64,000 bases of DNA from Macrolepiota albuminosa (Eukaryota; Basidiomycota; Agaricomycetes; Agaricales; Agaricaceae), in NCBI GenBank assembly GCA_027475525.1, contig JAMWFC010000009.1, positions 2,150,187-2,214,186 on the forward strand. Direction: 5' to 3'. The notes under the pieces were generated by a model. It was given only the letters and a program-made list of their open reading frames with translations, did no database searches and was not told the DNA's origin. The position numbers and the translations under genes were made by a program. Shown here one piece after another: positions 60,364 through 64,000 of the stretch (position 1 is its first letter; each line of letters opens with the position of its first letter).

Positions 60364-60889
60364 AGAAATTATACTGCTTTGTTAACAGCTATTGAACAAA
60401 AAAACAATAGAGAGACCAAATATATAGACCAAATATAGACATGACTACTCTCAGTCAATTACACTAAAGACTTGGAGTGTATAGAGTAATTCTTGCAATG
60501 CCAGACATGATCCTGAAATAATCATGCTATTAGAACTTGAACTATATTGTATGTAGGTCAGACTGTCATCTGGATTTTGATGATTACATGAGTAAGTTTA
60601 TATCTAGATATAATTGTAAGTATGAGTATAGGTTAATGATAGATAACATACTGTAGCGGACTGTATAGTAGCAACTGGGAGCGGTGCATTACACAAAATC
60701 TTGGATCTGAGTTAGCAACTGAGGGTGCATTATGCATGACCAACCGTGATTTAGGCAACTATTGCTAGGGCACTCTGCCAGCATTATTGAGGAGGAAGGC
60801 AATTAATTTTTGTAACTTCCAATGTCAGTATGCTGGTTCTCAATTGAGTGCATTTTTTTTGTGCAATCAATCTCTCTGAATTTACCTCT

Positions 60890-61440
60890 ATGGCTGATAA
60901 AAATGAGGGTATTTCAGCAGCACTTGCAGCACAAGTTGCTCATCTTGATACTCTTCTCAAGAAACTGCCTTATTCAATTCCATCAGATCTCTCTGACTCT
61001 GAAAATATCATTTTTACTTCAGCACTAAAGATGTGGCACAAAAGGGCCATTATTATGCTTTTAATCAACATCTTGAGATCTGCTTTGAAGTTCACCTACT
61101 CCAGGGCAAAGAAATCACCTTTCAAGAATGTAAAAAGCAGCTTAAGGGCCTGATCTACATGTTCAAAAAAATACTAAGAGGTTACTTCTGAGCAAAAATT
61201 TGTTCAAGACAGATGGCTTGAAAGGCTCAGGTCAGAGGCTCTTTTGGATGAAGAAAACAATTAGAGACACTTTTCTTGCACTGATTTCCATTGAAAATTC
61301 ACAAAAGTACAGGTTTAAAAGTTTTGATTTTCAACTAGCAACTCCCCATGTGTTACACATTACTTTTAGGCAAATAGGCAACTTTGAAAAGCTGTGTTAT
61401 GTGTTACGGTTGCAACCATACAGTCTGCTACAGTACTCTT
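60890..61440 (+). pseudogene. degraded gag-like ORF, probably of a copia-type element
   Basis: A frame starts MADKNEGISAALAAQVAHLD at 60,890 and continues through shifts as YYAFNQHLEICFEVHLLQGK and RWLERLRSEALLDEENN. The start follows an untranslated leader-like stretch. The gag assignment is inferred from composition and context; no nucleocapsid knuckle is seen. Confidence 0.35.
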
Positions 61441-61592
61441 AGTAAGTATAAACACAACTGAGGGTACTCTTTGTATGCATTGAATATATATAGTATAGTC
61501 TGCAGACAAAGCAGACATTGGTGGCCATTGTATCCTTTTGACCCTTTCACAATGGCTCATGGTATCACTATATCACATCATCACATCATGAC

Positions 61593-62111
61593 TGTAAGGA
61601 CAACCTCTGAAGGCTGTGGCTCAGTCACACAGCTGGCAGAGGGAGATCCAAAGTGTATTAGAGTATATACTGACAATATCATAATAACTACTCACCTGGC
61701 AGAGGGAGATCCAAAGAGAACATGTCTAGAGATTCCCTATGCCAAGTTGGACACTTCTGGGGCCTCTGAAGCATGGAAAACAACTGTACAGTACAACAAA
61801 ACCTTAAAAACTCAAAAATTGCCTAAATAAACAACTGTGCAAACAAGGCAGGAAAACTCTGGACTTTGGAAGTCAGAAAGATAAACTCTGGCTTATATAA
61901 GCAGTCTGGAAGTGGTGCTGAAGGGCCCACACTTGTCTGAATAATAGCTAAAGAACCAGAGCACCTCAAAAGCTGAGAATAGTACTAACAGATAGTGTTG
62001 AGAGAATAGAAACAGCAAAATGAGAAAATGATAGAAGAAATAAGAAAATGAATGAAAGGAGAGTGAAGAAATAGGAAGTGAAAGAAAGAAGAAATGAGGA
62101 GTTCCCTGACA
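61593..62111 (-). mobile_element. solo LTR, minus orientation, target duplication ATGAC
   Basis: Reverse-complement member of the TGTCAG...CTTACA family: plus-strand TGTAAGGACAACC at the left end and GGAGTTCCCTGACA at the right end. ATGAC flanks it at 61,588-61,592 and 62,112-62,116. Just beyond, AACTGATATATTCCAACA resembles a copia LTR end in reverse, so it may have inserted into such an LTR. Confidence 0.9.
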
Positions 62112-62191
62112 ATGACAACTGATATATTCCAACACTCCTCTTTATCATAGGCCATTGACTATATTTCTTCTCCTTACATATGAGTCATAGT

Positions 62192-62787
62192 TGTTAGGAG
62201 ACTCCTCATTTCTTCTTTCCTTCACTCCTTTTTTCTTTGCTCTCCTTTCATTCATTTTTTTATTTTTTCTGTCATTCTCTCTTTTTACTGTTTCTATTCT
62301 TTTAACACTATCTGTGAGTACTACTATCAGCCTTTGAAATGCTCTGGTCCTTTAGCTATTATTTAGACAAGTGTGGGCCCTTCAGTACTGCTTTCAGATT
62401 GCTTACATAAGCCAGAGTTTGCCTTTCTGACTTCTAAAGTCCAGAGTTTTCCTGCCTTATTTATACAGTTGTTTATTTAGGCAATTTTTGAGTTTTTAAG
62501 GTTTTATTGTACTGTACAGTTGTTTCCCACACTTCAGAGGCCACAGAAGCATCAAACCTGGCATAGGGAATCCCTATACTTGTTCTCTTTGGATCTCCCT
62601 CTGCCAGGTGAGTAGTTATTATGATATTGTCAGTACATACTCTAATACACTTTAGATCTCCCTCTGCCAGCTGTGTGACTGAGCCACAGCCTCTAGAGGT
62701 ATATTGTCAGTACATACTCTAATACACTTTAGATCTCCCTCTGCCAGCTGTGTGACTGAGCCACAGCCTCTAGAGGTCACCCTTACA
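62192..62787 (+). mobile_element. LTR copy without target duplication
   Basis: It starts TGTTAGGAGACTCC and ends CACCCTTACA. The flanks ATAGT and ACTGC do not match. It contains an exact 77-bp duplication at 62,624-62,777. Beyond its right end is CTGCTGGAGTACAAGTTGAG, a copia LTR-like sequence. Confidence 0.8.
62624..62777. repeat. perfect 2 x 77-bp tandem duplication
   Basis: 62,624-62,700 is repeated exactly at 62,701-62,777, in the LTR segment running from ATATTGTCAGTACATACTC to CAGCCTCTAGAGGT. Other family members have it once. Confidence 0.95.
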
Positions 62788-62930
62788 ACTGCTGGAGTAC
62801 AAGTTGAGAAGATGCTATATATGCACACATATATGTAGTATTTATTTTCATCTCCTGGTGTCTTTGTCTTCTTTATTCTGAAGCCTGAGGACACCAGATA
62901 TGTGTCCTGACTATAGACTGTGAATATATT
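62788..62930 (+). mobile_element. copia LTR fragment
   Basis: ACTGCTGGAGTACAAGTTGA matches the start of the LTR at 63,962 (ACTGCCAGAGTACAAGTTGA). It lies between two LTR copies of the other family. It may be part of the 5' LTR of the copia element whose 3' end is at 63,660-64,000. Confidence 0.5.
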
Positions 62931-63412
62931 TGTAAGAGCAATCTCTGGAGGCTATAGCTCAGTCACATAGCTGGCAGAGGGAGATCTAAAGTATATTAGA
63001 ATATATATTAACAATACCATGATAACTACTCATTTGGCAGAGAAAGATCCAAAGAGAACAAGTCTAGAGATTTCCTATGCCAGGTTGGACATTTCTGGGG
63101 CCTCTGAAGTATGGGAAACAACTGTACAGTACAGCAAAACCTTAAAACCTCAAAAATTGCCTATATAAACAACTGTACAAACAAGGCAGAAAAACTTCAG
63201 ACTTTGAAAGTCAAAAAGACAAACTCTGGCTTATATAAGCAGTCTAAAAGTGGACAAACAAGGCAGAAAAACTTCAGACTTTGAAAGTCAAAAAGACAAA
63301 CTCTGGCTTATATAAGCAGTCTAAAAGTGGTGCTAAAGGGCCCACACTTGTCTGAATGGTAGCTAGAGAACCAGAGCATCTTAAGGACTGAGAATAGTAC
63401 TAACAGATACAG
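62931..63412 (-). mobile_element. truncated LTR copy, minus orientation
   Basis: It starts TGTAAGAGCAATCTCTGG and follows the family in reverse to ACTAACAGATA. It then stops about 90 bp short of the expected GTCCCCTGACA end. It contains an exact 77-bp duplication (63,177-63,330). Confidence 0.75.
63177..63330. repeat. perfect 2 x 77-bp tandem duplication
   Basis: 63,177-63,253 is repeated exactly at 63,254-63,330, within the LTR copy. Matches end at both outer borders. Confidence 0.95.
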
Positions 63413-63460
63413 TGTAAGAGCGTTCCTCTGGACACAACTTTGTTTTTGATGAATCTTTGC

Positions 63461-63616
63461 ATCACTCATTCAAAAATTGAAATTTAAATTGCTTGGATGA
63501 CTGTGTAGTGTATTAAATAAGATGACTATGTACATTAATCACTCATTCAAAAATTGAAATTTAAATTGCTTGGATGACTGTGTAGTGTATTAAATAAGAT
63601 GACTATGTACATTAAT
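63461..63616. repeat. perfect 77-bp tandem duplication (156 bp in total)
   Basis: 63,461-63,537 is repeated at 63,538-63,614; two further bases continue the period. It lies just upstream of the copia RNase H fragment. Confidence 0.95.
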
Positions 63617-63665
63617 GAACATAAATTTAGGGTAAAGTATATTATCAAAGAAGATCTTTCAGAAA

Positions 63666-63935
63666 TATGGAAATGTCACAGGACTCAACATAGATAACCA
63701 ATTGGCTATACTAGTTTCAAAGCAGCCAGAACACATGGAACAGCTCAAGCACCTAGATCGACACTGGTTCTTGCTGAGGCAAGCCATCTATCATGGCAAA
63801 ATAAAGCCCTTTTACATCCCAATGGAGATCATGGCTGCTGACCTTCTTACTAAGCCACTCTTGCATGACAAGGTCAACAAGCTTCGACACATCATGAGTT
63901 TGGTTGGAGAGTTCTCTTGGACTGAAATTCAGTGA
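63666..63935 (+). pseudogene. Ty1/copia pol, RNase H C-terminal part
   Basis: The frame reads TGLNIDNQLAILVSKQPEHM, LKHLDRHWFLLRQAIYHGK, KPFYIPMEIMAADLLTKPLL and a natural stop at 63,935. DNQ..A..L...P, HLD.R and ADLLTK are the standard end of copia RNase H. The upstream RT region is missing, so this is a 3' fragment. Confidence 0.85.
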
Positions 63936-63961
63936 TGCTAGAGCACTCCATCAGGTGGGAG

Positions 63962-64000
63962 TGTTGAAGTACTGCCAGAGTACAAGTTGAGGAGGTGCTA
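63962..64000 (+). mobile_element. start of the copia 3' LTR, cut by the window end
   Basis: TGTTGAAGTACTGCCAGAG follows the purine tract AGGTGGGAG (63,953-63,961), 27 bp after the pol stop. This is the normal place for a 3' LTR. Only 39 bp are in the window. Confidence 0.7.

Overview
The window is nuclear DNA of a filamentous basidiomycete, most likely a repeat-rich Agaricomycete. Genes have many introns of about 50-60 bp with GT...AG ends, and the splicing factor ISY1, a fungal sugar/inositol transporter, chromodomain Ty3/gypsy, Ty1/copia and Tad/I-like LINE remnants all fit. The species cannot be read from the sequence.

Layout. 1-1,130 is GC-rich, with degenerate minisatellites and a tRNA-like sequence. 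About 1,130-17,200 is AT-rich, CpG-poor decayed repeat DNA holding satellite arrays (about 109-bp and 70-bp units) and a 94-bp palindromic element. 17,200-19,400 is a small CpG-containing island with one intact short-chain dehydrogenase gene. 19,400-40,330 is nested transposon DNA: hairpin modules, solo LTRs with target duplications, a complete-length but dead LINE (24,060-30,184) with a 13-bp target duplication, and a broken chromodomain gypsy element (about 30,750-39,545, minus strand). A pogo-type terminal repeat ends it.

40,360-58,430 is the gene-rich part: an FHA/AT-hook chromatin-like protein, a degenerate prolyl-hydroxylase-fold protein, an inositol-type MFS transporter, a carnosine N-methyltransferase-like protein divergently paired with ISY1, and a UbiA prenyltransferase. 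The gene models here were built by joining exons and checking reading phase, motifs and splice sites. The genes are housekeeping or metabolic and do not form an obvious pathway cluster. 58,430-64,000 is again nested LTR-retrotransposon DNA.

Two points matter most. Five perfect tandem duplications, all with a period of exactly 77 bp, lie in the repeat parts; this looks like an assembler k-mer artefact, so those joins are suspect. The window is also a mosaic: CpG is nearly absent from transposon DNA and normal in genes, as expected from methylation and deamination of repeats. I found no clear new multi-gene system. The best candidates for novelty are the hairpin module family around the dehydrogenase, the antisense ORF in the gypsy element, and the repeated-exon FHA protein.
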